Positions 37,237-49,315 of a stretch of 64,000 nt of DNA are shown piece by piece (within the stretch, counting starts at the first letter, position 1; every line of letters begins with the position of its first letter). Both the position numbers and the translations under genes were made by a program. The stretch spans positions 3,782,001-3,846,000 of the forward strand of contig VCCP01000002.1 in the NCBI GenBank assembly GCA_005765155.1, given 5' to 3'. A model generated the notes under the pieces. The model saw nothing but the letters and a program-made list of their open reading frames with translations. It had not been told where the DNA came from and ran no database searches. This DNA is from Zelopaecilomyces penicillatus. Taxonomy: Eukaryota; Ascomycota; Sordariomycetes; Hypocreales; Pseudodiploosporaceae.

Positions 37237-38121
37237 ATGGCACGCACATTTCCCAAGTTCACTCTCCTTCCAGCTGAGCTGCGACTCCAGATATGGCAAA
37301 CGGCATTGCGGCCTTCGAGACGAGGGGTGCATTTTCTCCCTCTCATTTTAACTACTGCCACTAAATTGATAACGTCGGAAGAATGGCAACGTTACGGCTA
37401 CGACAATGAGGAAGATGAGTCTTACTACCTATGGGACGGCGGCATGTGGAAAGCATGCAAAGAATCCGAAGTGGTCATGGAAAAGCACTACAACAACGAA
37501 TCAAGCCTTCATCATTGGGTGGCGCTCAATAAAATCGTGCCCTCGCGGAACTGCTTTTCGGACCTCAAAGGGATGAGTTCAGGCGATCTCATCTGTGTCC
37601 GGCCACAACAGTCGAGGTTCAGTCATATAGACTTGCCTATCAGAGAGCTCTTCAGTTTCAGGAAGAAAATGAGGATAGCTATCGAATATGACCCATCTTG
37701 GTGCGACTTTGAACCAAACGCCTCGGTTACGGATCTCATGTCGCAGAGCAATCCCAGGGGAGTGTTTTTGCTCATGTTAAAGCGCCTATTGACCTATCCA
37801 GGCTGTGGGAAGATTTATATGATCGACCGTAACCTGCGCCCTGATCAGGGGCCCTTTGTGTTGGGGTCACGGAGAGGCACAGAGCCTATGTATTATGTGG
37901 ACTCCAGTGGGCTGCTCAAGGATGTTTACTTTGATGAACATGTGGCTAGAATAGTTTCAGGATCGGTAATTAATGACTACACCAGGCATCGATCAGCGCT
38001 GGCATTTATTTTGCAGCTTAACACGTTTTTTTTTTTGCTGTTTGGAGTCAAGAAATCCAACAAACGCAGCGGAATGGATGGGATGAGACTCATGAGAGTC
38101 GTGGTCAGAGGGAGGCAATGA
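37237..38121 (+). CDS. 2EXR-domain protein
   Basis: Single exon, 294 residues. The N-terminal block FPKFTLLPAELRLQIWQTAL is the hallmark of the 2EXR domain (PF20150), common in multi-copy fungal proteins of unknown function. Later parts show the usual loosely conserved pattern (MWKACKESEVVMEKHY; RGVFLLMLKRLLTYPGCGKIYMID). Near the C-terminus an 11-base T run (38026..38036) encodes FFFLLF and is followed by a basic tail (KKSNKRSGMDGMRLMR) unlike the family, so the natural end may have been lost by slippage. It is divergent from the C48-like gene, within a block that looks lineage-specific. Confidence 0.8.
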   Translation: MARTFPKFTLLPAELRLQIWQTALRPSRRGVHFLPLILTTATKLITSEEWQRYGYDNEEDESYYLWDGGMWKACKESEVVMEKHYNNESSLHHWVALNKIVPSRNCFSDLKGMSSGDLICVRPQQSRFSHIDLPIRELFSFRKKMRIAIEYDPSWCDFEPNASVTDLMSQSNPRGVFLLMLKRLLTYPGCGKIYMIDRNLRPDQGPFVLGSRRGTEPMYYVDSSGLLKDVYFDEHVARIVSGSVINDYTRHRSALAFILQLNTFFFLLFGVKKSNKRSGMDGMRLMRVVVRGRQ

Positions 38122-41100
38122 GCTGGTGGCCCGGGAATGTGCCTCGTAGGTTGCAAGTTGTGGCCCCTGCTGAATGATGGCTGTGGCATTTAATTGGGAA
38201 ACTCGGATTCTACTGTTGCAGTTGATAAACAAGTAGCAATAAACATGGACGTTTAAGCCCAAATAATTGCACGTGCTTTAGATGCGGGTGTTGAAGGAGT
38301 CAGGACAGGCTCACTCATCACCCACCTATCCTTAGAAGTCAGACAATCAACAGATTGGGAGCATAGATGTAACCGGATTACACAACTATCATGTTAAAGC
38401 CTACTTTACGTCTTCGTCATGGTCATTGCTGGTTAGTCAATCACTTACTTAATGGTGGGTTTTATACACTTGTGAATTGCCTACCCTAGAGACAAATGTC
38501 AACAGCCAAAAATTGGCAGAAGTCTAGCCATCTATCCTAATCCTGGAACCCTCTAATCAAAATTTATAGAATCACGAAAGACTGTGTGGGGGTATTGCAG
38601 AAACATGACTTGCGTTTGACAGCGAGAAAAAATCAAGTCGAAACTGGTGGCGCCATTTTATGCTCTGATCGGTAACAGACATGCTGCAACTTATCAGGTA
38701 AGAGCAATCAGATGTTTATGTTTATAGAGACCGGACCTCGGGTTTCTAAATAAGGCTATATTAACTGTAGAGTAATAATATCGACGATGGGCTTGAGTGG
38801 CGCCTTATAAGGTAGTCGGTAAAAGAAGCCTAATGGGGGCAATAGCCTGCTAACGGTCGTATTTGGCGAATAGGACAAACGGAAAAGTATTGCTTGGGCT
38901 TCTTGGTTGCCAAGGTCGTGGCGGTCTAGGTGGAGAATTATGCAAGTTTAATTTCTTACGCCTGTTACCCAATTGCCCAAGCCACGTTGACGCCGAATTG
39001 ACTTGTGCTGTGCCTTTCGGCTCCTTCGGATGTGATCAAAAAAACTTCTCACCAGTTGCACGGATACGATATCTTTTTGGCAAAACAGAATTTTTAAAGC
39101 AATAGATCTCCACTCTCGAGCAGCCCAATTTAAAACAACGCTTAATGTTTCATTTCGAACGGATGGTACAGAGGTTGGTGTGGCAGAGTTGGGAAAAGGG
39201 GAAGGATGCAGAGACAAGTCTGGGATGGAAAATCCTATTGATGAAACAGAGACCCAAACTGTCAGCAGAAGTGCGTGGTATTAACTTATGACCTACTTCA
39301 TCCCGGCTGCCGTTCTCTAAAATCTACGTACAGTGGAGCACAAGTGATAATTGCGTTGTTTGAAGGGCGCAGGCTCAGAATTACAGAGGAGGGGATTGTG
39401 AACCCGTCGACTATGTATGGGGGTAGCGGCTTGCTGGCTAGGGTGAATGGACGAAAAACAGATAGACAGATAGACAGACAAACAACGCACACTGGGAATA
39501 TTGGCAACCATGGCTTGCCCGTGAGCCCGGACCGGACGCCGGACAGATGAAGCGAAAAGAGCCCTCTCCGAAAAGGCTCAGCGGAGCCATCACAAGTTCC
39601 GGGCGTTGTGGCTGTGACGTGGCGGCGGAGTGGCGTTGGAAGATTCACGGAGTCTCGGGTTGTGCAATGCAGGCCAATCACATAGGGTTTAGCCTGGTGC
39701 TGGCACTCGCCTGCTCCATTGCAGCCAATCTGCAGCCAATCTGCTGGGGGGACTTCGCAATCGGCAATTCTAAATTCCGCCATGCCGATGTGCAGTGGAT
39801 GGCACAAGGCGTGCGCGTCGGTAGGGCTGAGATGGGATGCCATCAAGTGGTGCTTGGGAAACCCAAAAGCTCGTACAATACCTAGCCTCAAGGACGCTTG
39901 ACAAGCGTGAAATGATCGGCCGTTTCTGCGAATGCACAAACACGCCCTCTGCGGAGTCCTCAGTGCCCATGCTCCAGTGTCTACAGCCAGACACTTCTAT
40001 TCAACCTGTGGCGCCCGGACCCGCGCGTTTCAATGGTCGGACAGATACTCTGTTCTGTTCCTATCTGGATCCCCAGTGCACAATGAAGACCCATCTCGAA
40101 GAATGTGTGTAGGGAGCGGTCCATGCGGCTATCTGTGTGCCACGCAGATAATGGGGTCGCCATTCGCGAGTAGAAACGAATCCACCGAATGAGCGAGCCC
40201 ATCGAAGACGCCAGCAAAAGCCAACCTTGGGCGGGGCAGAGAGGAGTTGCTTTACGAATCGACGCATTTCACTGGCTACTCGGTATTTGGTTATCACACC
40301 ATGGCCTTTTCGCACAAGTCTGTCCCTCTAATAATTTATTGCAAGTCCATCAACAATTAGATGAATAATATCGCCCGCATTGGCGTCGTATCGCAGACGC
40401 GGCATCATCCGCCCCGCCCTCGCCCTTCAAGAGTCGGGAGCGCAAGCTGAGACAATAACAAAGTAGGTACACCAAGGCACGGTCGTATCAAAGGCTGGGC
40501 CCTGTGTAGATACATTGCATATGCGAACTTGCTGATTAGGGCCAGTTCGGCAGATTGGAATGTATCATGCATCTAGGTGTAAGATCTGTTCCGGCCCGTG
40601 CTCTCGGTGGCTCGGTGTAACAAGACCAACCAACCTTCGCAGCCCCCGTTTCCCGGAAGCGGCGGAGTTCAAAGGACGGGCCGCTGGTCAAACCCGGGCA
40701 GCTAGGATGCACATCCAATGTTGCTAGCAAGGTCGAGTGGTGGCGCGCGCGCGCGCGTTGCTGATTTTAATAATTGCAAGCAAAAAAAAAAAAAAAAACC
40801 CTGGGGACTTCGGGGGCAGCATCCGTGACCTAGCTGTTGTGATTTGATGATTTGAGATGACGGTATTTCTCCGCAGCACCCACGCGCATGCAGCCGAGCC
40901 ACAAGGTTTTGAACTAGTCGATGGACTGGTCTAGGACTCCGGTTACCCTCCCTAGGTCACCCAATGCTCGTGTTTCGTCACAGAAATGAAGAATGAGAAC
41001 TGATCCAGGGAGGACGAACCAGCGCCCGAGCATTCCGTACATAATGACACCCTCACCCTGCCAATCTGCTGGCTGCTTTCTCCTCCTGTTCCTCAATGCT

Positions 41101-41123
41101 TGAAGCCAACCCGGTAAATCACA
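38122..41123. other. Intergenic stretch of 3.0 kb
   Basis: Upstream of the ABC transporter. No supported gene; frames up to 213 codons (39298..39939 minus) are compositionally random and overlap others on the opposite strand. Holds ataga/acaga repeats (about 39460-39482), a duplicated 12-mer gcagccaatctg (about 39720-39743), a (GC)n tract at 40742-40756 and a 17-base A run near 40782-40798. Confidence 0.5.
40742..40798 (+). repeat. GC dinucleotide tract and long A run
   Basis: gcgcgcgcgcgcgcg at about 40742-40756 and an A run of about 17 bases at 40782-40798, about 330 bp before the ABC transporter start. The GC tract could form left-handed DNA; no function is shown. Confidence 0.7.
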
Positions 41124-44100
41124 ATGGCAGCACACCCAGACGAGGGTTCCAAGGGCCAAGAAGGCACCTCAAGTCAACCTCCGCCTATTGACATGTCTGC
41201 TGTTACCGAACATGATGATGCTTACCGGGGCAGGTCTCCCACAGAGAAGAGCCCGCGCCAAAGTAATTCATTACACCATTCAAACGATGATTCAAGTGAG
41301 GATACTGAGGAATTGGAGCACACCAACACCTATGAAGCTTCCGAAAACATGATTGGGCAACAAGACAGGGCGGAACTGGTTCGAATCGCTACAGCTCTCT
41401 CCCGCCGGCGCTCTAGTGTCGCTGTCCAACAACATCCCAGCATTGCACTCGAGCCCATTGCCGAATATGATCCAGAGCTAGATCCGGAGCGTGGCGAATT
41501 CGACCTCAAGAAATGGCTACAGCGCTTTGTCAACCAGCTTCAGGAACAAGGCTTCGCGGAACGTACTACTGGAGTTTCCTTCCGTGATCTCGACGTGTAT
41601 GGATCTGGCTCCGCGATTCAGATTCAGCAGACCGTCGGGTCTTTCCTCATGTCTCCCTTGAAATTGGGCGAGTTCTTCAGCTTCGGAAAGAAAGAACCCA
41701 AGCATATTCTTCATAGCTTTGACGGTCTTATGGATAGTGGGGAGTTGCTGATTGTCTTGGGGAGACCGGGATCAGGGTGCAGCACAATGCTCAAGACGAT
41801 GTGTGGCGAGCTTCATGGTCTCAATCTCGGCGAAAGATCAAAAGTTCACTATAGCGGTATTCCTCTGCTCCAGATGCAGAAAGAGTTCAAGGGAGAGGCC
41901 ATCTATAACCAAGAAGTAAGTCGCGCCTTGTACCATGTTCTCACACATCAAATAGTTAATTATCCAAAAGGAAAAAAGAGAAAAAATCCGTATGCTGACC
42001 ACCAAACTCCCAGGTTGATAAGCACTTCCCTCATCTTACTGTTGGACAAACCTTGGAGTTTGCTGCGTCGGTTCGCACGCCATCTCATCGAATCCAGGGC
42101 ATGTCTCGTGCCGAGTTTTGTCACTACATCGCTGCAGTCGTCATGGCGACTTTTGGTCTCAGCCATACGTACAACACGAAGGTTGGCAATGACTTTGTTC
42201 GCGGTGTTTCTGGAGGCGAACGAAAGCGTGTCAGTATTGCTGAGATGGTCTTGGCTGGATCGCCAGTTTCCGCATGGGATAATAGGTTTGTTTTAACGCC
42301 TTCCACTCATTATTAGCTTACGTTTGGCTAACACGAACCTAGCACTCGTGGTCTCGATTCGGCTACTGCGCTGAAGTTTGTCCAATCGTTGAGAATGGCT
42401 GCCGATCTTGGTCATTCGGCCCATGCTGTGGCTATATACCAGGCTAGTCAAGCTATCTACGACCTCTTCGATAAAGCCACTGTGCTGTATGAAGGCCGGC
42501 AGATCTACTTTGGCCCTGCTGGCCATGCCAAGCGCTATTTTGAGAAACAAGGTTGGTACTGTCCGCCTAGACAGACCACTGGTGATTTCCTCACCTCCAT
42601 CACAAACCCCCAGGAGCGTCAAGCCATGGAGGGCATGGAAAACAAGGTCCCACGAACTCCCGAGGACTTTGAGCGTTACTGGCGACAGTCTATAGAGTAC
42701 AAGGCTCTCGCCGAAGACCTTGATAAGCACGATCAAAAGTATACGGGAGACAACCAGGACGCGCACATCACTCACCTCCGCGAGCAAAAGAACTTTAGAC
42801 AAGCGAAGCATGTTCGGCCCACATCGCCTTACACTATAAGCATCATGATGCAGATTAAACTCAACACCAAACGCGCCTACCAGCGCATGTGGAACAACAT
42901 TTCTGCCGCCATGGCTTCGACAGTGGTACAAATTATCATGGCACTCATCATTGGTTCAGTCTTCTACGGTACTCCAAACACTACAGACGGTTTCTACGCT
43001 AGAGGTTCGGTCCTCTTTTTGGCTGTGTTGCTTAATGCTCTGACAGCCATTACGGAGATCAACAGTTTGTTTGACCAGCGGCCAATTGTGGAAAAGCACA
43101 AGTCTTATGCGTTTTACCATCCGGCAACAGAGGCTGCGGCAGGTATTGCAGCTGACATTCCCATCAAATTTGTCACAGCCTCGGTTTTCAACATTATTCT
43201 CTATTTCTTGGCTGGGCTGCGACGAGAACCTGCTCAGTTCTTCCTGTACTACTTGATCACCTACATGTCCATCTTTGTGATGAGCGCTGTATTCAGAACC
43301 ATGGCCGCCGCCACCAAGACTGTGTCCCAGGCTATGGCTCTTGCTGGCGTGCTGGTTCTAGCTCTAGTCATATATACGGGCTTTGCAATCACTGTTCCGC
43401 AGATGCATCCGTGGTTTAGTTGGCTTCGATGGATCAACCCAATCTACTACGCCTTTGAGATTTTGGTAGCCAACGAATTCCATGGTCAAGACTTTCCCTG
43501 TGGAGCCAATGTCGTGCCGCCGTATTCTCCTCGAGTGGGTGATTCGTGGATCTGTGGAGTTACAGGAGCTGTGGCAGGCAGTTCAACCGTCAATGGTGAT
43601 ACTTTTATTGCTGCCAACTACGAATACTACTACTCCCATGTCTGGCGCAATCTCGGCATTCTCTTTGGTTTCCTGTTTTTCTTCATGATCGTTTACTTTG
43701 TCACTACGGAATTGAACTCGTCCACATCCAGCACCGCAGAGGCTCTTGTTTTCAAGCGAGGCCACGTTCCTGCGCATCTCTTGAAAGCAAATGAGAAGCC
43801 AAACAGCACAGAGAAGGACACAGCTGAAAAGGGTGTAAACGGACATGCCAAGGAAGGTGTTTCAGATGTCAAGGGTCTTGAGCCGCAAACCGACATTTTC
43901 ACATGGAGGGACGTGGTTTACGATATTCACATCAAGGACGAAGAGCGGAGACTTCTCGACCACGTTTCGGGTTGGGTTAAGCCTGGTACGCTCACAGCTT
44001 TGATGGGTGTCAGCGGTGCTGGCAAAACCACATTGCTTGATGTTCTTGCTCAACGAACTAGTATGGGAGTCATCACAGGTGACATGCTTGTCAATGGAAA

Positions 44101-45983
44101 GCCCCTGGATCCTAGTTTTCAACGTAAGACGGGCTATGTCCAACAGCAAGGTATGTCTATTTCTATTCGTAAAACGCTCAGAGAGAAGTTGGAAACGCTG
44201 ACATTGATACAGATCTGCATCTCGAAACGTCGACTGTTCGTGAAAGTTTGCGCTTCAGCGCCATCCTGCGCCAACCAAAATCTGTCAGCAAGGATGAAAA
44301 GTATGCATTCGTCGAAGAAGTCATCAAAATGCTCAACATGGAAGAGTTCGCCAACGCCGTCGTTGGTGTTCCCGGAGAAGGTCTCAACGTCGAGCAGCGA
44401 AAACTCCTGACCATCGGAGTCGAGCTGGCCGCCAAGCCAAAGCTCTTACTTTTCCTTGATGAGCCCACCAGTGGTCTTGACTCTCAGAGCTCTTGGGCTA
44501 TTTGTGCTTTCCTGCGTAAGCTTGCGGACTCTGGACAAGCTATCCTGTGTACCGTGCATCAGCCCAGCGCCATTCTCTTCCAGTCCTTTGATCGCCTGTT
44601 GTTCCTTGCCAAGGGTGGTAAAACTGTGTACTTTGGCAACATTGGTGAAAACTCGACGACACTACTCGATTACTTCGAATCCAATGGGGCACGAAAATGC
44701 GGCGATGAGGAGAACCCAGCAGAGTTCATGTTGGAGGTAGTGAACTACGGTACTAATGCCCAAGGTCAAGATTGGCACTCTGTCTGGAAGGCTAGTCCCG
44801 AGTCCCAAGCTACTCAAGCTGAGATAGACCGTATTCACGCAAAGAGGCTGGCCGCTGGATCATCCTCCTCTGCTGAGGACCACGCTGCTCATTCTGAATT
44901 TGCAATGCCGTTGACGTCTCAAATGTGGGAAGTTACGTACCGAGTATTCCAGCAATACTGGCGAACACCAAGTTATGTGTTTGCCAAGTTTATGTTGGGA
45001 ATTGCGGCAGGCCTCTTTATCGGATTTACGTTTTACGACGCTGATGGCTCACTGGCTGGTATGCAAAATGTCATCTTTTCCGTCTTCATGGTTACGACCA
45101 TTTTCTCTACCGTTGTGCAGCAGGTAAGAAGGACTCTTCTCGGTTCTCATTAATTTTTAATTTTTTTGTGGAAACATGCTAACAATGATGATAATGATAG
45201 ATTCAACCTTTGTTCATTACCCAAAGATCTCTGTATGAGGTTCGTGAGCGCCCTAGCAAGGCCTACTCGTGGAAAGCCTTTGTCTTGGCAAATATCATTG
45301 TGGAAATCCCGTACCAGATCATGACAGGTATTCTCATCTACGCTTGCTTCTACTACCCAGTCGTGGGAATTCAGAGCTCTGGTCGCCAGGTTCTGGTCTT
45401 GCTATTCGTCATACAGCTGTTCATCTATGCTAGCGCTTTCGCTCAGATGACAATTGCCGCCATGCCAGACGCACAGACGGCCTCAAGCATCGTCACGCTC
45501 CTCACCATCATGAGCACCATCTTCAGCGGTGTTTTACAGACACCAGATGCGCTCCCGGGATTCTGGATCTTCATGTATCGCGTGTCACCATTCACATACT
45601 GGATTGGCGGCATTGTTGCCACGGAACTTCACGAGCGGCCCGTGACGTGTGCCTCGAGTGAGACATCCATCTTTAACCCGCCCTCGGGCCAGACATGTGG
45701 CGAGTATCTGCAGCCGTTCCTGCAGCAGGCTCCGGGCCAACTGCAGAATCCCGCGGACACCGAGCAGTGCCGATACTGCTCCTTTACTAATGCGGATCAG
45801 TATCTCAGCCTGTCGAGGATTTACTGGAGCGAACGCTGGCGCAACTATGGCATTATGTGGGGGTACATTGCTTTCAACATTGGGATGGCAATCTTTGTCT
45901 ACTACATGTTCCGAGTTAAGAAGTGGAATCGAGGCAATTTCCAATGGCCGTGGGCGAAGAAGGCTGGAAAGACAAAAGCCTGA
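41124..45983 (+). CDS. PDR-type ABC transporter (ABCG full transporter)
   Basis: Plasma-membrane efflux pump for hydrophobic drugs, fungicides or toxins. Five exons: 41124..41915, 42014..42285, 42343..44150, 44213..45123, 45201..45983; 1521 residues, normal for the family. Order is NBD-TMD-NBD-TMD. Features: acidic Ser-rich N-terminus; N-terminal ABC_trans_N domain (ERGEFDLKKWLQRFVNQLQE); NBD1 Walker A GRPGSGCST (Cys in place of Lys is standard in PDR), signature VSGGERKRVSIAE, Walker B region SAWDNSTRGLDSATA; six helices with the LNALTAITEINSLFDQRPIV block; NBD2 Walker A GVSGAGKTTLLDVLA, signature LNVEQRKLLTIGVEL and Walker B LLLFLDEPTSGLDSQ; a second membrane domain with PLFITQRSLYEVRERPSKAYSW. 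The large extracellular loop near the end has several Cys. All junctions keep frame. Substrate cannot be predicted. No biosynthetic cluster lies next to it. Confidence 0.97.
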
Positions 45984-47624
45984 CCTAGGGGTCTGATGGT
46001 TGTTGTCAGGCAATATCTTGTTTTAATTTTTCGTTTTCCCAGTCTTTATAATAGTTCCTTTTGTAATTGTTGGAGGATTCCCTAAAATGGGAGAATACCA
46101 TCCCATACACGGTGGTATGGTAATTATGACACACCGAGATGTTGAACATACTCTTTCAAAAATACTCTGTGCCAAACCATGCCGCCATGCGCATCTCGTC
46201 CTCTCCACACGTATAACGTGATATCTCCTGTGTTAAGCGCAATAGTAATAACTAGCGTTTGTTCGTTGGGCTAGTGTCACATCACGATTGTCGTGTGGCA
46301 TTTCCCTCACGGTGGAGAGCGCGCGAAGCTCGGCTGTTGTAGGCCGGCGGGAGGGACCAGCCGGTTCTACTAACGCAAATTGTCGTGGCTCTGCCTCTAA
46401 CATTGTGATTATGCATCCTAGATGAGATGCGTGAGTGACGGAAAGGAGGCGTTCATATAGTCAAAGTGACATTGTCAGGGAGGGGGGTGCCATTTGGCTC
46501 GTCAACGCCTTTCATGCTGGTCGCTGTACGCAGATACCGATCACATGTACGCGACTAGACAGTAAAGATTTTGTATTTGAGATGTACATATTGTAGTCCA
46601 CTAATGATTGCTGGTAATGAGGCATTCGTATAATAAAGCACGTTCCGTGGGTCCTAAGCGGCATTTTGCCAAATCGGTTCGTACAGTTACATGCGCAAGC
46701 TGGCAGACCAAACATGCTTAATGGAGCTTTATTGAGTTGCCTCATATTCTGTCGTGGACCCGAAATTCTTTAGAAAATCTAAATAGCTGATCTGTACCGC
46801 TTGGCCTGGTCTTGATCTGGCCCAACTATGATAGCATCTACATCCTGAGCTTCAAGAGGGGAGATGTTCCTCATCAGGCCAAGTGCCACAATGGTGTGGA
46901 AGGGCTGAGGATGGAAGGTTCCAGTAGCCCACAACAGCTAGCCCTATGGCAGGATTTCTTTTGATTTTCCAATAGTGCTCCTGATTCACGTCAAGGGGTA
47001 GGGGTGGGGTTTGGTAGATCAGGTGTCAATTTCGGATGTCTACGTGCGCGGATTAAGGGCGTCATATTGAGTGGACAAAACAACGGCGATGCTAATAACT
47101 CACTTGAAGTTGGAAGCCCAGAGCATCGACACCGGCGGAGAAACCCGGTGGCGAAGGAAGCTCGAAAGCCTTTTGGAATTGCAGATAACTCAGCCCTGGT
47201 GTGGATGGACCACGGTCCAGAGGGGTAGTGTGGACCACAAATGATCATCCCAAGAGAGTGGGATTAAGCGCCACCGTCCCCTCTTCATCGTATTCTCGCT
47301 GGTGTCAATTCTACGTGGATAGGATAGCAAGGCAAGCGCCCGAGATCGAATGGGATACAAACGATCTCTTGACCCACACAGACCATGTAAGGTTGCATGT
47401 TGGCTGCCAAGCCAGTCCCAAAGAAGCTCCCACACGGAACACTTGAGACGTCCCTGCGCCGACGTACCACGTAGTGCAGTCTTCATATACTGAGTATTGT
47501 CTTGAATACATGAATAGGGGGGTTCAAAAAGCTGAAGTGCACGTGTACGTTGAACTTCAACCCCAGGATGTGCTCTATCATAAATCAACTCAAAGCCCAT
47601 AGCCTTCACACTACCGATACAAGC
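45984..47624. other. Intergenic, no gene seen
   Basis: 3' UTR of the ABC transporter and promoter of the bZIP gene. Only short frames; the minus-strand frame of 139 codons (47190..47609) has no features. Confidence 0.5.
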
Positions 47625-48297
47625 ATGAAAAGCGATAAAAGAGAGCCCCTTCCGTCAAGCCCGCCGTCAAAATCAAACCAAAAGAAAAAAGTGGAATCCG
47701 ATTGGCGTGACGAGCCTGACCGTAAGCTGAGGAAACGCATTCAAAACCGCATCGCACAGAGAAGACATCGTACGTGTGCCGCCCCCCACTCTTGAGACCA
47801 CTTTGGATCGTCAAGGGACAGACCGAAAGGAATAATATATGATTTCTAATTTATTTATAGGCGAAAAGGAAAAGGAAAAGAAAGTGCAAGCTAGGGTTAC
47901 GTTTCAGACCTTCGAAGCATCCAGTACATCGAACTGCGGCTCCTGGAGCAAACTCGCCATCACCGCAGATGAAACTCCAGGATTACCATGGGGCGGTTTG
48001 AATCTTTCCTACATGATGATACAAGGCCAAAAGGCCGAGTCTCGTCTTGGTAACTACCTCCATGACCACTATTATCATCATCCAAGCCATCTTGGTCGAA
48101 CAAGAGACGGAAATGCGCCCCAGTCAACAAGTACGTTGAGCAGTGACGGACAAGACCTGGCTTGCTGTCAAGTGAACGACTGTGGCAATACACAAGGGGG
48201 AGATGATCACGGGGATTGTAGTATAGGCAAGAATATTGTCATCACGGACGAGTTGGCGGCGTTGAAGATACCCTTAGGATGTTACAATGAGGAATAG
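47625..48297 (+). CDS. Short bZIP-like protein lacking a leucine zipper
   Basis: Two exons: 47625..47769 and 47861..48297; 193 residues. The basic region is spliced together across the intron: RKLRKRIQNRIAQRRH then REKEKEKK, giving the bZIP signature N41-x7-R49 with Ala44. In fungal relatives this is followed by heptad leucines; here the sequence turns to VQARVTFQTFEASSTSNCGS with no leucine at the expected positions, and the remainder (His/Asn/Asp-rich, four Cys in CCQVNDCGNTQGGDDHGDC) has no known domain. The N-terminus (PSSPPSKSNQKKKVESDWRD) is like that of fungal bZIP proteins with DW before the basic region. It could bind DNA poorly, need a partner, or be a decaying copy. Frame and splice signals (gtacgt / tttatag) are sound. 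Confidence 0.7.
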
Positions 48298-48550
48298 TGG
48301 CAATGAGCGTTTTGTTAACGCTGGTAACATGAGATACGATAAGAATTTCTTTGAGCATATATAATAAGGTTGCTATGTTTAGGATGAATGATTTCGCATA
48401 TGTTAGCTCGACCCCACAATACGTAACATGATACACCGTTTTATGATGATAGTTAAACAGGGGAATATCTATAAAGTCTCTGGAGGACTATTCCATATTT
48501 CAAAAAAAGCCACTTCATATCACACGCAGGATTTCTAGTCTCTTCCCACA

Positions 48551-49315
48551 CTAGTGCTGTGAAGAATTGTCCCAGGAATATCCATTCCCATTCTGGGTTT
48601 CCAATCCATACCCCTTGCCCCAATTCCTATTCTTCAATGTCATATAAACGTCACCAGCGCCGTAATCGTTCTCGCCCTCAAAATATTGCGTTTCATTGGA
48701 TTGTGGCGGCCAGTTATTCTCTTTGTATTCGCTGCCGAGAATGACAGAAGGTGCTTCGGGTGGTAAAGCGGTTGTAAACATCGAATCGAGACCCCCAAAC
48801 TGTTGAAACTTCTCGCTGGGGACCAAGTTTTCCGATAGGCTCTGTTCCGTTACATGCATTCCTGTATCCATCTTGTTTGAAAAGTAACATCCGGGAGTCG
48901 CAAGACCATCCTCAAAATTGACAGAGGCAGGAGAGGTGGTCGTTGAAATGCCATTATAGTCTCCCACATTCAGTAGTAGTGAGTTGCTCGGAACCGGAGG
49001 AAGGTAGCCTTGAGAGAGCTGATGAGCTTGCTCTCTTGCGTTAGGGAAAGATTGTTCAAAGAGTCTTTCAACAATATCGTTCCAGTGGGATTGTTCATTC
49101 TGTTTGGATAAAAGTTCGGACATGATCATTTGCTGCTGTAGATCGGACTCTCCTCCTGAAATGAGCACAGGGGGTACTGGCCCTGGTTCATGACCATATC
49201 TCTTGATTGCCAGCGCGTAATCGTCTTCCTCCTCGTACATTTCGTCATTTACAACAATAGACTCAGTTATGTGAAAAAGTTTTCCGGTTCGCCTTTTGTG
49301 GATTTGACTCGCCAT
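48551..49315 (-). CDS. Uncharacterised protein with conserved-looking N-terminal motif
   Basis: Single exon, 254 residues, ATG at 49315. I do not recognise a named domain. The first 40 residues are highly structured in composition: basic (HKRRTGKLF), then VTES-like, then acidic (NDEMYEEEDDYALAIKRY); I have an impression of similar N-termini in short hypocrealean proteins, often linked with regulators, but cannot name a family. The rest is Gln/Asn/Ser/Pro-rich and probably disordered, like an activation domain. It is convergent with the bZIP-like gene (253 nt between stops). Possibly a nuclear regulator (inference). Confidence 0.65.
   Translation of the reverse strand: MASQIHKRRTGKLFHITESIVVNDEMYEEEDDYALAIKRYGHEPGPVPPVLISGGESDLQQQMIMSELLSKQNEQSHWNDIVERLFEQSFPNAREQAHQLSQGYLPPVPSNSLLLNVGDYNGISTTTSPASVNFEDGLATPGCYFSNKMDTGMHVTEQSLSENLVPSEKFQQFGGLDSMFTTALPPEAPSVILGSEYKENNWPPQSNETQYFEGENDYGAGDVYMTLKNRNWGKGYGLETQNGNGYSWDNSSQH

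Noticed and set aside
39298..39939. 213-codon minus-strand frame
   Set aside because: Composition is random, it runs through short repeats, and a plus-strand frame of similar length overlaps it.
41746..41790. Cys in place of Lys in the first Walker A box of the ABC transporter
   Set aside because: Normal for NBD1 of fungal PDR transporters, not a defect.
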